A stretch of 48,271 nucleotides of DNA, from positions 1 through 48,271 of IMG/VR virus record IMGVR_UViG_3300049255_000608, one strand, 5' to 3'. This document shows, piece by piece, positions 9,028 through 15,961 of the stretch. The notes below the pieces were generated by a model. The model searched no databases. It was not told the origin of the DNA and worked only from the letters and a program-made list of their open reading frames with translations. A program made the position numbers and the translations under genes. Every line of letters starts with the position of its first letter. Position 1 is the stretch's first letter. The stretch is from a virus.

Positions 9028-9243
9028 CTACCGCCTGCCAGCGTCGCGCGGCCGCTCCCGGCGACCGTTTCGCTCCAGGGTCGGTTCGGTGAGCTGCTCG
9101 ATGGTGTCGGCGACCTCGGCCCGTGCCGTCGCGGGCAACCGGGGGATTTTGAGGATGCGGCGCAGGCGCTGGTCGATCTGCTCGACTGTATCCATCAGCG
9201 CGCGCCAGGTCAGTGGCCTGCGGGGCATGATGATTATTTCCAT
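9028..9243 (-). CDS. Hypothetical small helical protein, first gene of leftward operon
   Basis: This 71-residue basic, helical protein (RALMDTVEQIDQRLRRILKI, then ARAEVADTIEQLTEP) has no recognised motif. It could start at 9243 or at a second ATG at 9228; neither has a strong ribosome binding site. It ends four bases before the next gene. As the first gene after the leftward promoter it occupies the position where lambda carries its antiterminator, but nothing in the sequence proves that role. Confidence 0.5.
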   Translation of the reverse strand: MEIIIMPRRPLTWRALMDTVEQIDQRLRRILKIPRLPATARAEVADTIEQLTEPTLERNGRRERPRDAGRR

Positions 9244-9265
9244 GGTGGTAACAGGGTGTGGCGAG

Positions 9266-9279
9266 CGCAGAATTCTGCG
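9266..9279. repeat. Perfect 14-base palindrome in leftward leader
   Basis: CGCAGAATTCTGCG is a perfect inverted repeat lying 23 bases upstream of the first leftward gene, in the presumed untranslated leader. It could be a short hairpin in the RNA or a protein-binding site. No T-tract follows, so it is not an obvious terminator. Confidence 0.6.
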
Positions 9280-9477
9280 GGATGTAGGGGTCCGTTAATG
9301 AAGCAATAATGATTTTCTGACGCGAAAAGCAGACCGCATATGAAACGGATGCCCTTGACGCATCCTGGTTCACAGGTTTGTCATCGGCGCATCGCGCAGT
9401 TCGCGGGGTGCTCCAACCATCGGCAATGGACGAGATGAAATGGCGGAACACATGGCCTCCCCGGTGGACGGGCGGCA

Positions 9478-9506
9478 ATTCACCAAATCGGTGACATCTG
9501 TGTCAA
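9478..9506 (-). promoter_or_regulatory. Putative leftward early promoter (PL-like)
   Basis: On the minus strand a consensus -35 box TTGACA lies at 9506-9501. About 17-18 bases later comes a weak -10-like GTGAATT at 9483-9477. The operator at 9480-9494 covers the spacer and the -10, and the operator at 9516-9530 lies just upstream of the -35. Repressor binding would block leftward transcription. Confidence 0.6.
9480..9494. promoter_or_regulatory. Operator, left proximal (TCACC-N5-GGTGA)
   Basis: The site TCACCAAATCGGTGA is a perfect five-base inverted repeat with a five-base spacer. It overlaps the -10 region of the leftward promoter. The same half-site recurs at 9516, 9976, 10000 and 10035, flanking the repressor gene on both sides. 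Confidence 0.75.
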
Positions 9507-9515
9507 GCGAATATT

Positions 9516-9530
9516 TCACCGTTATGGTGA
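9516..9530. promoter_or_regulatory. Operator, left distal (TCACC-N5-GGTGA)
   Basis: The site TCACCGTTATGGTGA has perfect arms and lies nine bases upstream of the leftward -35 box. Its centre is 36 bases from the left proximal operator. Confidence 0.75.
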
Positions 9531-9618
9531 TTTCTGGGCCCGACCCTACTGCAGACTGGTATCAGCCGGAGCTGTCATGTCGGTGAAGATTGGTGATTAC
9601 TCGCGAGTCCGAGGTGGC

Positions 9619-9966
9619 TTAGGCCGACCTTCTCTTCGACTTGTCGATGAGGATTTCGAGCCCTTTGTCCCTGGCGTAGGCGGCAATCATGCGCTTTTCC
9701 GCAGGGATAAGCAGGCGCCACCACCTGAGGAGTGCGATCTCGTCGGGCTTCTTGACGAACTCGCCGTCATTTGGCGGTGCATTCGCCAATAGGTCAGCGG
9801 CTGTGACGCCCAGAGCACCTGCGATTCGGTGCATCCAGGTGTCAGTAAGGCGGCGCTCTCCCTTTTCCAGCCGTGAGATCTGCTGGGCGCTCGTGCGCGC
9901 AGCCTCGCCCACCTGGTCGAGTGTCATCCCTCTGGCTTCGCGTAACTCTTTGATGCGATTAGGCAT
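9619..9966 (-). CDS. CI-like XRE-family repressor
   Basis: This 115-residue protein has an N-terminal XRE helix-turn-helix at about residues 5-60 (IKELREARGMTLDQVGEAAR, TSAQQISRLEKGERRLTD, ALGVTAADLL). The recognition helix is around QQISRLEKG. The C-terminus is short and helical and has no LexA-type peptidase domain, so RecA-stimulated self-cleavage is not expected; inactivation must occur otherwise. The gene lies between two operator clusters and is transcribed opposite to the Cro-like gene, as in lambdoid immunity regions. The operator at 9976-9990 ends ten bases from its start codon, so autoregulation is likely. No good ribosome binding site precedes the ATG. Confidence 0.88.
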   Translation of the reverse strand: MPNRIKELREARGMTLDQVGEAARTSAQQISRLEKGERRLTDTWMHRIAGALGVTAADLLANAPPNDGEFVKKPDEIALLRWWRLLIPAEKRMIAAYARDKGLEILIDKSKRRSA

Positions 9967-9975
9967 ATGCCATGT

Positions 9976-9990
9976 TCGCCAATGTGGTGA
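9976..9990. promoter_or_regulatory. Operator, right cluster, repressor-proximal
   Basis: TCGCCAATGTGGTGA is a TCACC-N5-GGTGA site with one mismatch in the left arm. It lies immediately upstream of the repressor gene and would regulate the repressor's own promoter. Confidence 0.65.
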
Positions 9991-9999
9991 AAAGGGCTA

Positions 10000-10014
10000 G
10001 CGCCAGTTTGGTGA
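10000..10014. promoter_or_regulatory. Operator, right cluster, middle
   Basis: GCGCCAGTTTGGTGA keeps a perfect right arm and a degenerate left arm. It ends nine bases before the rightward -35 box, the same distance found between the left distal operator and the leftward -35 box. Confidence 0.6.
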
Positions 10015-10023
10015 AAATTGAGC

Positions 10024-10052
10024 TTGACGTAAAATCACCATTCCGGTGATCT
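10024..10052 (+). promoter_or_regulatory. Putative rightward early promoter (PR-like)
   Basis: TTGACG at 10024-10029 is a near-consensus -35 box, followed after 17 bases by a weak -10-like TGATCT at 10047-10052. The operator at 10035-10049 occupies the spacer and the -10. Transcription would start close to the ATG at 10060, so the Cro-like mRNA may have little or no leader. Confidence 0.55.
10035..10049. promoter_or_regulatory. Operator, right cluster, Cro-proximal (TCACC-N5-GGTGA)
   Basis: TCACCATTCCGGTGA has perfect arms, which extend to ATCACC/GGTGAT. It overlaps the rightward promoter and lies ten bases before the Cro-like start. Confidence 0.75.
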
Positions 10053-10059
10053 GTGGCCC

Positions 10060-10263
10060 ATGCTCCTGCGCCAATACCTCACAGACCACAGCATCCCGGT
10101 GCCTGATTTCGCGGCATCGATCGACGTGACTGTGCAGGCTGTGCATCGCTACATCGCCGGCAACCGCGTGCCTCGGCGTGAGGTCATGGATCGGATCACA
10201 CAGGCAACGCAGGGGAACGTCACCCCCAACGATTTCTACGCGGCTGGCGAACGGGCGGCATGA
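10060..10263 (+). CDS. Cro-like helix-turn-helix protein
   Basis: This 67-residue protein begins MLLRQYLTDHSIPVPDFAA and carries a compact HTH: VTVQAVHRYIAGNRVPRREV is the turn and recognition region, followed by DRITQATQGNVTPNDFY. Size, fold and position (first rightward gene, divergent from the repressor) match Cro or CII-like antirepressors. No Shine-Dalgarno sequence is visible before the ATG, consistent with a leaderless or very short-leader transcript. Confidence 0.85.
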   Translation: MLLRQYLTDHSIPVPDFAASIDVTVQAVHRYIAGNRVPRREVMDRITQATQGNVTPNDFYAAGERAA

Positions 10264-10435
10264 CGGCATGACGATTTCAACCTCTCCACATCCGGACCGA
10301 TGTGCATCAAGGGGTTGCGGTCCGTCACGCGGACACAGTCCTCTTCGCGCGTTAGGGTTTCTCGCTTGGCGCAGGTATGACGCGAACGATCCCGCTCCAG
10401 TCCCGCGGCTGTGCCGCAACCATGGCGTCTGCTCA
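10264..10435. other. Gap between Cro-like gene and convergent secreted moron
   Basis: These 172 bases separate two convergent genes. A GCGGC-TGT-GCCGC hairpin occurs at 10405-10417, without a T-run. I see no convincing gene on either strand; an open frame running through it on the plus strand continues antisense into the secreted-protein gene. Confidence 0.45.
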
Positions 10436-10771
10436 CTACCGCTTGAATTGGAATTGCTGGTTGGCTTTCGTGGCCTGAATCTCCTGCTCGACACACGCCT
10501 GCAGGATTTCGAAGCTTTCCCCGACGGCGCGGCCGACCTGGTCGCAATGGTTCTTCATCGCGGTGGGCAGGCCGTCCCATTTCGGCTTCAGCTTGTCATA
10601 CGCTGCCTGTTCCTCCTGCAGGCAGGCTTGTCGGATCTCTTCCGAGCCACCGACCGCGTCGCCCACCTGCTTGCAATGGCCCTCTACGTCGTAGTTGGGC
10701 ATTTCGGCGCGCGCGCTGGAAGCGCCCGCCACGGCCATCGCCGCGATAACCATTGCTGCCGCGTACTTCAT
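10436..10771 (-). CDS. Small exported protein with two Cys-x16-Cys repeats (moron-like)
   Basis: This is a 111-residue protein with a Sec signal peptide (MKYAAAMVIAAMAVAGASSA, likely cut after ARA at residue 22). The mature part has two internally similar units: HCKQVGDAVGGSEEIRQAC (C33, C50) and HCDQVGRAVGESFEILQAC (C76, C93). Each pairs cysteines 17 apart and is probably a disulfide-stapled helical hairpin in the periplasm. The gene opposes the rightward early operon and has its own GGGAG-type ribosome binding site upstream. That is the pattern of a moron expressed from the prophage. Function unknown; envelope modification of the lysogen is inference. Confidence 0.75.
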   Translation of the reverse strand: MKYAAAMVIAAMAVAGASSARAEMPNYDVEGHCKQVGDAVGGSEEIRQACLQEEQAAYDKLKPKWDGLPTAMKNHCDQVGRAVGESFEILQACVEQEIQATKANQQFQFKR

Positions 10772-10830
10772 CCCGCTTCTCCCTACCCCATGATCGCCAT
10801 CCTGCCACCGGAACAACCCGAGGGCGAGTC

Positions 10831-11313
10831 ATGAGCGCCATTGACCAGAACAGCCTGAAGACGGCCTGGAAATTGCTGGTGAGGGACCTGGGCAGCATCG
10901 ATGCCGTGGCCGCTTGTACACGCACCACACGCTCCCTGGCCGGCGAATACGGTAACATCAACAACCCCGACCGTTACGCCCCCGTCGATGTGGTGCTGGA
11001 CGCGGAACGCGTCGCTGGTCAGCCCCGTGTGACCGAGATGCTGGCCCTGCTGCAGGGGTACGCCCTGGTGCCGGTCGAGCCTCGGGCTGCCGGTGAACTG
11101 GCGGTGAAGCTGGCGGAGTTCGGCCGGGACGCGTCCGCGCTGTTCGCCACCGCGGCCACGGCCCTGTCGCATGATCACCTGACGGCCGATGAGCGGATCA
11201 AGCTGTCGTGCGAGCTGGCTGACATCCGCCGCGTGATCACCGAAGCGGAGCAAATCATCAACGTCGGCCAAGGTCGCACCGACCGCCTGGTGCCCCGGGC
11301 AGTGGAGGGCTGA
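10831..11313 (+). CDS. Phage regulatory protein, CII (CP76)-like
   Basis: This 160-residue protein has an N-terminal DNA-binding-like region (LKTAWKLLVRDLGSIDAVAA, then RTTRSLAGEYGNINNPDRYA). A segment of the type PVDVVLDAERVAGQPRVTEM follows, then a helical C-terminus. The order resembles phage regulatory proteins of the CII/CP76 type that are common in alphaproteobacterial prophages. The start at 10831 is preferred over the longer frame from 10753. It opens the replication operon and is joined to the next gene by TGATG. Confidence 0.65.
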   Translation: MSAIDQNSLKTAWKLLVRDLGSIDAVAACTRTTRSLAGEYGNINNPDRYAPVDVVLDAERVAGQPRVTEMLALLQGYALVPVEPRAAGELAVKLAEFGRDASALFATAATALSHDHLTADERIKLSCELADIRRVITEAEQIINVGQGRTDRLVPRAVEG

Positions 11314-11513
11314 TGCGCAAGGTGCGCTACACCGGCTTCCCACCGCCCGCCGAGCAGCTGGCCCACCAGCTGCGCACCGGAACCGGCTTCACCTGGGCGA
11401 AACCCGGCCCGGACGGCCCGAAGCTGCAGGCGCTCGGTTTCACCCTGCAGGGCTACAGCCGTCCGGCGCCGCGAGCGCCCTGGCGGTATGTCAATCCGCC
11501 GAATGTGCGCTGA
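11313..11513 (+). CDS. Hypothetical small protein
   Basis: This 66-residue basic protein (MRKVRYTGFPPPAEQLAHQL) is rich in Pro, Tyr and Arg. It is linked to both neighbours by one-base TGATG-type junctions, which supports translation. No family recognised. Confidence 0.55.
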   Translation: MRKVRYTGFPPPAEQLAHQLRTGTGFTWAKPGPDGPKLQALGFTLQGYSRPAPRAPWRYVNPPNVR

Positions 11514-12142
11514 TGGACGGCCAGAAGCGGAACACCGTCGCGTCGGGCCTAAAACGCAACGACCATGACTGGTACACAGAGCCGCCGTTCGCCGTGCACG
11601 ACCTGTTCGATGCCGAGACATTCCAGGGCGGTATCTGGGATCCATGCTGCGGCCGCGGCACGATCCCCTATGTCTGCGGGCAGCGCGACTACCCCGTCGT
11701 CGGCACCGACCTGGTGCAACGCGCGCCGGGCTTCCATCGCTTCAACTTCCTGGATTATCCCCGCGCGCCCCATGGCATGCCGAACATCGTCTGCAATCCG
11801 CCGTTCCTGATCATCGATGATTGGATGCGGCACGTCGCGCGCCTGCTGATCCATAAGGCGGCGATCTTCGCGCCGATCACACTGCTGAACGGCGGTGCCC
11901 ATTCGCGGCTGCTGCGGTCGGTTCCGTTCGCCTGTTGCTGGGCCTTCACCTATCGCGTGCCGTGCCCACCCGGGGAGAAGGCGCCCAAGCTGGAAGAGTG
12001 GACGCGTGACACCATCAAGGGGACCACCGGCAACTTCGGCTGGTTCATCCTCGATACGGGCTTCGCCGGCAGACCTCATGTTGATTTCCTGCCCGTCCCG
12101 CCGGCGGACAGCGATCAGGCCGCCATCCCGGGCCTGACATGA
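11513..12142 (+). CDS. Class I SAM-dependent DNA methyltransferase (adenine type)
   Basis: This 209-residue protein has the SAM-binding motif IWDPCCGRGTI (residues 41-51), an acidic loop residue in VVGTDLV (about 62-68) and the catalytic NPPF motif at 95-98. These are the two hallmarks of amino-methyltransferases acting on adenine. The N-terminus (HDWYTEPPFAVHDLF) resembles phage adenine methylases. No matching restriction nuclease is nearby, so it is a solitary methylase, plausibly protecting or marking phage DNA. Recognition site unknown. Confidence 0.8.
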   Translation: MDGQKRNTVASGLKRNDHDWYTEPPFAVHDLFDAETFQGGIWDPCCGRGTIPYVCGQRDYPVVGTDLVQRAPGFHRFNFLDYPRAPHGMPNIVCNPPFLIIDDWMRHVARLLIHKAAIFAPITLLNGGAHSRLLRSVPFACCWAFTYRVPCPPGEKAPKLEEWTRDTIKGTTGNFGWFILDTGFAGRPHVDFLPVPPADSDQAAIPGLT

Positions 12143-12795
12143 CGCACACACGGGGGAACGCCATGCAGCTCGCGATCACGCTCAACATAGAGATTCCGGA
12201 ACCGTTGCAAACGCTGCTCCAGGCCTTCCTGGGCACGCTGGCCGCAACGGCTCCGGCACGATCTTCGCCGGAGGATGTTCCGGCGGAGCGGCCCATGGTT
12301 GGGCCGGCGGCACCTGCCGCGCACTTGGACGTTTCCTCCCTTAACTCGCCGGCGGCGGCGTCCCCGCCGCCGGCACTTTCTTCGAAGTCCCATGGGGGGG
12401 GGGGCCGCGCGCTGTATCGAACGCAGGAACGCATCGATTTCCTGAAGCTGGCGTGGCCTCGCGGCGATGGTGCGGCCGATGTGCTCGCGACCATGAACAA
12501 GCTGCCGGGGCCCGCTGTGGCCGACGAACGCACGGTGCTGCGCATGGTGGCATGGTTGAAGCTGCAGCGGTCGCCAGAAGCCCTGCGCAGGATGCAGATG
12601 GCGAAGGTCAGGGCTATGCGCGACGCGAAAGTGAAGGGCGAGCCCGTACCCGCCAGTCACGACGCCATTCTGCGATGGGGCGCCGAGCACGGATGCCACC
12701 AGGATCAGCTCGACCTGGCCGCAATGAACGCACGCCGGCGGGAGCTGGGGCTGCCGCCCTTTGTCCCCTCCGACGCGCGGCGGCGCGCGGCCTGA
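12139..12795 (+). CDS. Hypothetical protein with GcrA-like helical motif and G11 tract
   Basis: This protein is 218 residues. Residues about 30-80 are a low-complexity Ala/Pro/Ser linker. The C-terminal half (RTQERIDFLKLAWPRGDGAA, then VLRMVAWLKLQRSPEALRRM, then HDAILRWGAEHG) is helical and looks DNA-binding, with a spacing reminiscent of GcrA-type HTH proteins. An ATG at 12163 with GGGGGA upstream is an alternative start; 12139 overlaps the methylase stop. A run of eleven G residues at 12394-12404 encodes four glycines in the linker, and a one-base slip there would cut off the C-terminal domain. Confidence 0.6.
   Translation: MTHTRGNAMQLAITLNIEIPEPLQTLLQAFLGTLAATAPARSSPEDVPAERPMVGPAAPAAHLDVSSLNSPAAASPPPALSSKSHGGGGRALYRTQERIDFLKLAWPRGDGAADVLATMNKLPGPAVADERTVLRMVAWLKLQRSPEALRRMQMAKVRAMRDAKVKGEPVPASHDAILRWGAEHGCHQDQLDLAAMNARRRELGLPPFVPSDARRRAA
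12394..12404 (+). repeat. Homopolymer tract of eleven G
   Basis: An uninterrupted run of 11 G lies inside the preceding gene between the linker and the helical C-terminal domain. As sequenced the frame is intact. It is either a slippage-prone switch or a place where sequencing error is likely. Confidence 0.9.
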
Positions 12796-12808
12796 TCTGA
12801 TCGTCGGT

Positions 12809-13825
12809 ATGCCCCGTTTCACGCAGGAGGATCTCGATGCCATCCGGATCCGGGTGCCGATCGCCGGCGTGATTGGGCGCCGCGTGCCACTCGCGCGCGC
12901 TGGGCGCCAATTGAGCGGGTGCTGTCCATTCCATCTCGAACGCAAGCCCAGCTTCTATGTCTATTCCGACCACTATCATTGTTTCGGATGCGGCGCGCAT
13001 GGCGACGTCATCCGGTTCGCGATGGACGTCGATGGCCTCAGCTTCGTTGACGCCGTCGAACGGCTCGCATCTGACGGTGGCGTAACGGCAACACCAGTGT
13101 CCGCGCAAGAACGACAGATCGCCGGGCGGGCGCGGGCGGACGATGATGCGGCGGCCGAGCGTTATCGCCGCTATGCCGCCGCGATCTGGCTGGCAGCGAC
13201 ACCATCGATCCTTGGCACGCCGGTGGAACGGTACCTCGCGGGGCGCTGCATCGATCTGGCGTGCCTGGCGCGGGTGCCGAGTGCCTTGCGGTTCCATCCT
13301 GGGCTGCCGCACCGCCCGAGCGGCCGCACAATGCCGGCAATGGTCGCCGCGATCCATGGCGCCGACGGCAAGCACCTGTCCACGCATCGCACCTGGTTGG
13401 AACCTGTCGGCCGCGATTGGATCAAGGCGCGGGTGCCCAATGCGAAGCTGACGGTGGGCATGTATCCTGGTGGCAGCATCCGCCTCGCCCGTGGCCCGTC
13501 GGGGAAGTCGCTGAGGGATGCGCCGGCGGACGATACGGTGATCATCGGCGAGGGCATTGAAACCTGCCTGACGATCGCTGCGGCCTGTCCGGAGCTGCGG
13601 GTGATCGCCGCCGTCTCGCAGGGCAATCTTGGTGGCGTATGGCTGCCGGACCAGCTCCGCAACGTGATCCTCGCCAGCGACAATGACGTCAAGCCGGTCG
13701 CGCGCGAACGGTTCCAGCGGATCGTGGAGCAGCACATGGATGCGGGGCGGAATGTGCGCGTCGTGCGTAGCCCGCTGGGTAATGATTTCAACGATGCCGC
13801 GCTGGCATGGAAACGTGCCGCATGA
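12809..13825 (+). CDS. DNA primase (CHC2 zinc finger + Toprim)
   Basis: This 338-residue primase has an N-terminal CHC2 zinc finger (C39-P-F-H42, then C58 and C61 in YHCFGCGAHGDV). A linker and a Toprim domain follow, with DTVIIGEGIETCLTIAA supplying the conserved Glu and VILASDNDVKP supplying the Asp pair. The start at 12809 (MPRFTQ) is chosen over an upstream frame extension because the zinc-finger N-terminus normally begins this way. It overlaps the ATPase gene by four bases (ATGA). Together they would prime and unwind phage DNA at the origin. Confidence 0.93.
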   Translation: MPRFTQEDLDAIRIRVPIAGVIGRRVPLARAGRQLSGCCPFHLERKPSFYVYSDHYHCFGCGAHGDVIRFAMDVDGLSFVDAVERLASDGGVTATPVSAQERQIAGRARADDDAAAERYRRYAAAIWLAATPSILGTPVERYLAGRCIDLACLARVPSALRFHPGLPHRPSGRTMPAMVAAIHGADGKHLSTHRTWLEPVGRDWIKARVPNAKLTVGMYPGGSIRLARGPSGKSLRDAPADDTVIIGEGIETCLTIAAACPELRVIAAVSQGNLGGVWLPDQLRNVILASDNDVKPVARERFQRIVEQHMDAGRNVRVVRSPLGNDFNDAALAWKRAA

Positions 13826-15744
13826 GCGATCCGGCCGCGCAATCAATCCGTCAGGCAGTGATGGGCGGCGATCGGCCGTTCCGGGTGATCGAGGGCAAGC
13901 CGCGTGGGCCTACGCGCCCGGTTGGGGAGGATAATGAACCCTGGCCGATCCTGCCGCTTGGTCACAACGACGGAACGTTCCACTTCCTTGATGTCGCCGG
14001 CCAGCATCGCGGAATGTCCGCCCGTCAGCTCGGCGCCCGCCATGACATGGTTGGGCTGTTCGGGGGCAATGATGCTTGGCTGCGGCGCCAGTTCCCGAAA
14101 AAGAAAGCGGAGACGAAGAAAGACGCCGATGGCAACGAGCAGACCATCTGGCACACGATCGATTTCAGCATCAACACTGCAGTGGCGGCGTTGCAGCGCG
14201 CCTGTTTCGAGGCCGGCTTCTGGGGCCTGCGCATGCGTCTGCGGCCGCCGGGGATCTGGCGCGATACCGATGGCCGCCCGGTCGTTCATTGCGGTGACAT
14301 GGTGCTGCTGCGCGGTCAACAGGAACCCGCCGGCACGCGTGAAGGTAATCAGGTGTTCGTCTATAGCGACGCCACCGCGCGGCCAGGCGTCCCGTGCCCC
14401 GCTAATATCGGGCAGGAATTGCATGCACGCCTGCGGGATCTCTGGCGCTGGCGTGAACCGGGCGCGCCGGTCGCGATCCTCGGTCTGGTCTGCAATGGCT
14501 ACTACGGCGCCGCGATCGACTGGCGCCCCAGCGGCTTTGTCATGGGGGGCACCGGCAGTGGCAAATCGAAGCTGCTGGGCACCGTCCGCGCCTGCTGGCC
14601 GGAATGCCACTACGACAACGACACGACGAAGCCGGGGATTGAGCAAGCGGTGAACGGCCGCGCGGTGCCGATCATCATTGACGAAACGAACGACACGGCC
14701 AACCGTTCGGCCGGCCGTCAGTTGGCCGATATGGTGCTGACATCGGCGGGTGGTGAAGGCACGCAAGGATCGCGCGGCACTTTGGACGGCAAGGGCCGCC
14801 GTATCGAACTCGCGGCGTCGTTTGTGATGTTCGCCATCAACCCGCCGGACCTCGAACCTCAGCATCTCGGTCGCATGACGTTGCTGGAGGCTTTGGCGCC
14901 AGAAGCTGGCGCTGACAACAGCGCGGCGCATGATGCCACGATCGCCTTCGCCCGCGCCCATCAGGCTGAGTTGTGGGGGCGTGCCTTGGCGGGGTGGGAC
15001 CGTTATCACATCGCGCTCGAGCGCTTGCGTGAGGGGCTGCGCAAGGTCGGCTGCTCGCCGCGGGAGATGGATCATCTGGGCGCGTTGCTGGCCGGCTATT
15101 GGGTTCTGACCGAGGAAGGTCTGCCGGATGACCGGGGCGTGCGTATCGCCATCAACGCGCTGCACGGCGCGAGTGCCGACGAACCAGGTCTGATCCGCAG
15201 CCGTGCCGAGATGGAACAGGACAGCCGCCCTCGCAGGATGCTGCAGCACCTGCAGTCGAGCCATGTCTATCTGCATCGTAGCTCTGAGCGCGAGCCGATC
15301 GGCAAGCTGATCGAAATCGGCTGGCGTCTCGATCGAGATCTGCTGGTGCGGGATGACCAGGGCACATGGGGCCGCAGTGACGAAGCCGCGCGCGAGCTGC
15401 TCACGCACTATGGCATCCGCGTCGTGCTGCGCTGTGAGCGGTTTGGCGAGCCTAAGCCGATCAATGGGTGCTTCTGCCAGCACTGCAAGGACCGTCGCGG
15501 GCCAATCCCGCGTGGGTCAGACGACTACGGCGTCTGGTTCGCCAACTCAAATCCCGAGCTGAAGCGGCTGTTCACCGGCACCGCATTTGAGGGTGAGCGC
15601 TGGCAGCATGAAATGCGTCGCCTTCCGACCGCCCGCACGCATCGCAGCACGGTGCGTATCGGTTCCGTGCCGGTGCGCGCCACCTGGCTGGGGAAAGCCG
15701 ACTTCGTCGGGCCTGAGGAACGGGAGGATGACGTTTTGGTGTGA
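13822..15744 (+). CDS. Phage replication ATPase/helicase (DUF927-like)
   Basis: This 640-residue protein has a central P-loop ATPase. Walker A is GGTGSGKS at residues 242-249, and Walker B is IIIDE at 284-288. Before Walker A, the segment AILGLVCNGYYGAAIDWRPS resembles DUF927-type phage ATPases. A Cys-rich patch near the C-terminus (GCFCQHCKD) may bind zinc. It directly follows the primase, so it is probably the replicative helicase or loader. The frame extends upstream to 13807, but MSDPAAQ with the ATGA overlap is the better start. Its stop codon lies inside the first TGTGAC repeat. Confidence 0.8.
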   Translation: MSDPAAQSIRQAVMGGDRPFRVIEGKPRGPTRPVGEDNEPWPILPLGHNDGTFHFLDVAGQHRGMSARQLGARHDMVGLFGGNDAWLRRQFPKKKAETKKDADGNEQTIWHTIDFSINTAVAALQRACFEAGFWGLRMRLRPPGIWRDTDGRPVVHCGDMVLLRGQQEPAGTREGNQVFVYSDATARPGVPCPANIGQELHARLRDLWRWREPGAPVAILGLVCNGYYGAAIDWRPSGFVMGGTGSGKSKLLGTVRACWPECHYDNDTTKPGIEQAVNGRAVPIIIDETNDTANRSAGRQLADMVLTSAGGEGTQGSRGTLDGKGRRIELAASFVMFAINPPDLEPQHLGRMTLLEALAPEAGADNSAAHDATIAFARAHQAELWGRALAGWDRYHIALERLREGLRKVGCSPREMDHLGALLAGYWVLTEEGLPDDRGVRIAINALHGASADEPGLIRSRAEMEQDSRPRRMLQHLQSSHVYLHRSSEREPIGKLIEIGWRLDRDLLVRDDQGTWGRSDEAARELLTHYGIRVVLRCERFGEPKPINGCFCQHCKDRRGPIPRGSDDYGVWFANSNPELKRLFTGTAFEGERWQHEMRRLPTARTHRSTVRIGSVPVRATWLGKADFVGPEEREDDVLV

Positions 15745-15961
15745 CGCGTGTGACGCTCTGTGACGGCTTGTGTGACGCGGAAACGCAATGAGATCAACTG
15801 TGTGACGTCTGTGACGCTATGCGTTGCAGCGCCCTATAGAAGGATCATCCGCTATACGTCTCTCTCTTTCTTGTTTCATACGTCACACAAGTCACACAGA
15901 GAGAAAGAGATAGATAGATCAAGGGGTTCGGTCTGTGACACCATCTGTGACATGTGTGACA
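15740..15961. repeat. Cluster of eleven TGTGAC(G/A) repeats, putative origin or regulator array
   Basis: TGTGACG occurs at 15740, 15749, 15759, 15771, 15801 and 15810. TGTGACA occurs at 15934, 15946 and 15955. Two inverted copies lie at 15881-15887 and 15891-15896. Many neighbours are 9-12 bases apart, about one helical turn. In the middle an imperfect purine/pyrimidine inverted repeat (TCTCTTTCT at 15863, AGAAAGAGA at 15902) brackets the inverted copies. The array starts at the stop of the replication ATPase and runs into the start of the next gene. Iterons of a replication origin or binding sites for the downstream HTH protein are the main readings. Confidence 0.8.

Larger units (their letters stand above)
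9244..9618. other. Left control region without a convincing gene
   Basis: The 375 bases between the leftward operon and the repressor gene contain the left operator pair and a leftward promoter (listed separately). About 200 bases of untranslated leader follow, with a 14-base perfect palindrome at 9266-9279. An open frame on the minus strand across 9020-9478 has atypical composition and no ribosome binding site, so I do not call it. Confidence 0.6.

Noticed and set aside
9577-9792. 71-codon plus-strand frame (MSVKIGDYSR...)
   Set aside because: It is antisense to the end of the repressor gene and has no motif or start signal.
13843-15483. Very long open frame (546 codons) antisense to the replication ATPase
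   Set aside because: It lies opposite a gene with clear Walker motifs, has no ribosome binding site and shows composition expected from the complement of GC-rich codons.
15740-15961. CRISPR array in the TGTGAC region
   Set aside because: The repeat unit is only six to seven bases with short irregular spacing and occurs in both orientations; iteron-like sites fit better.
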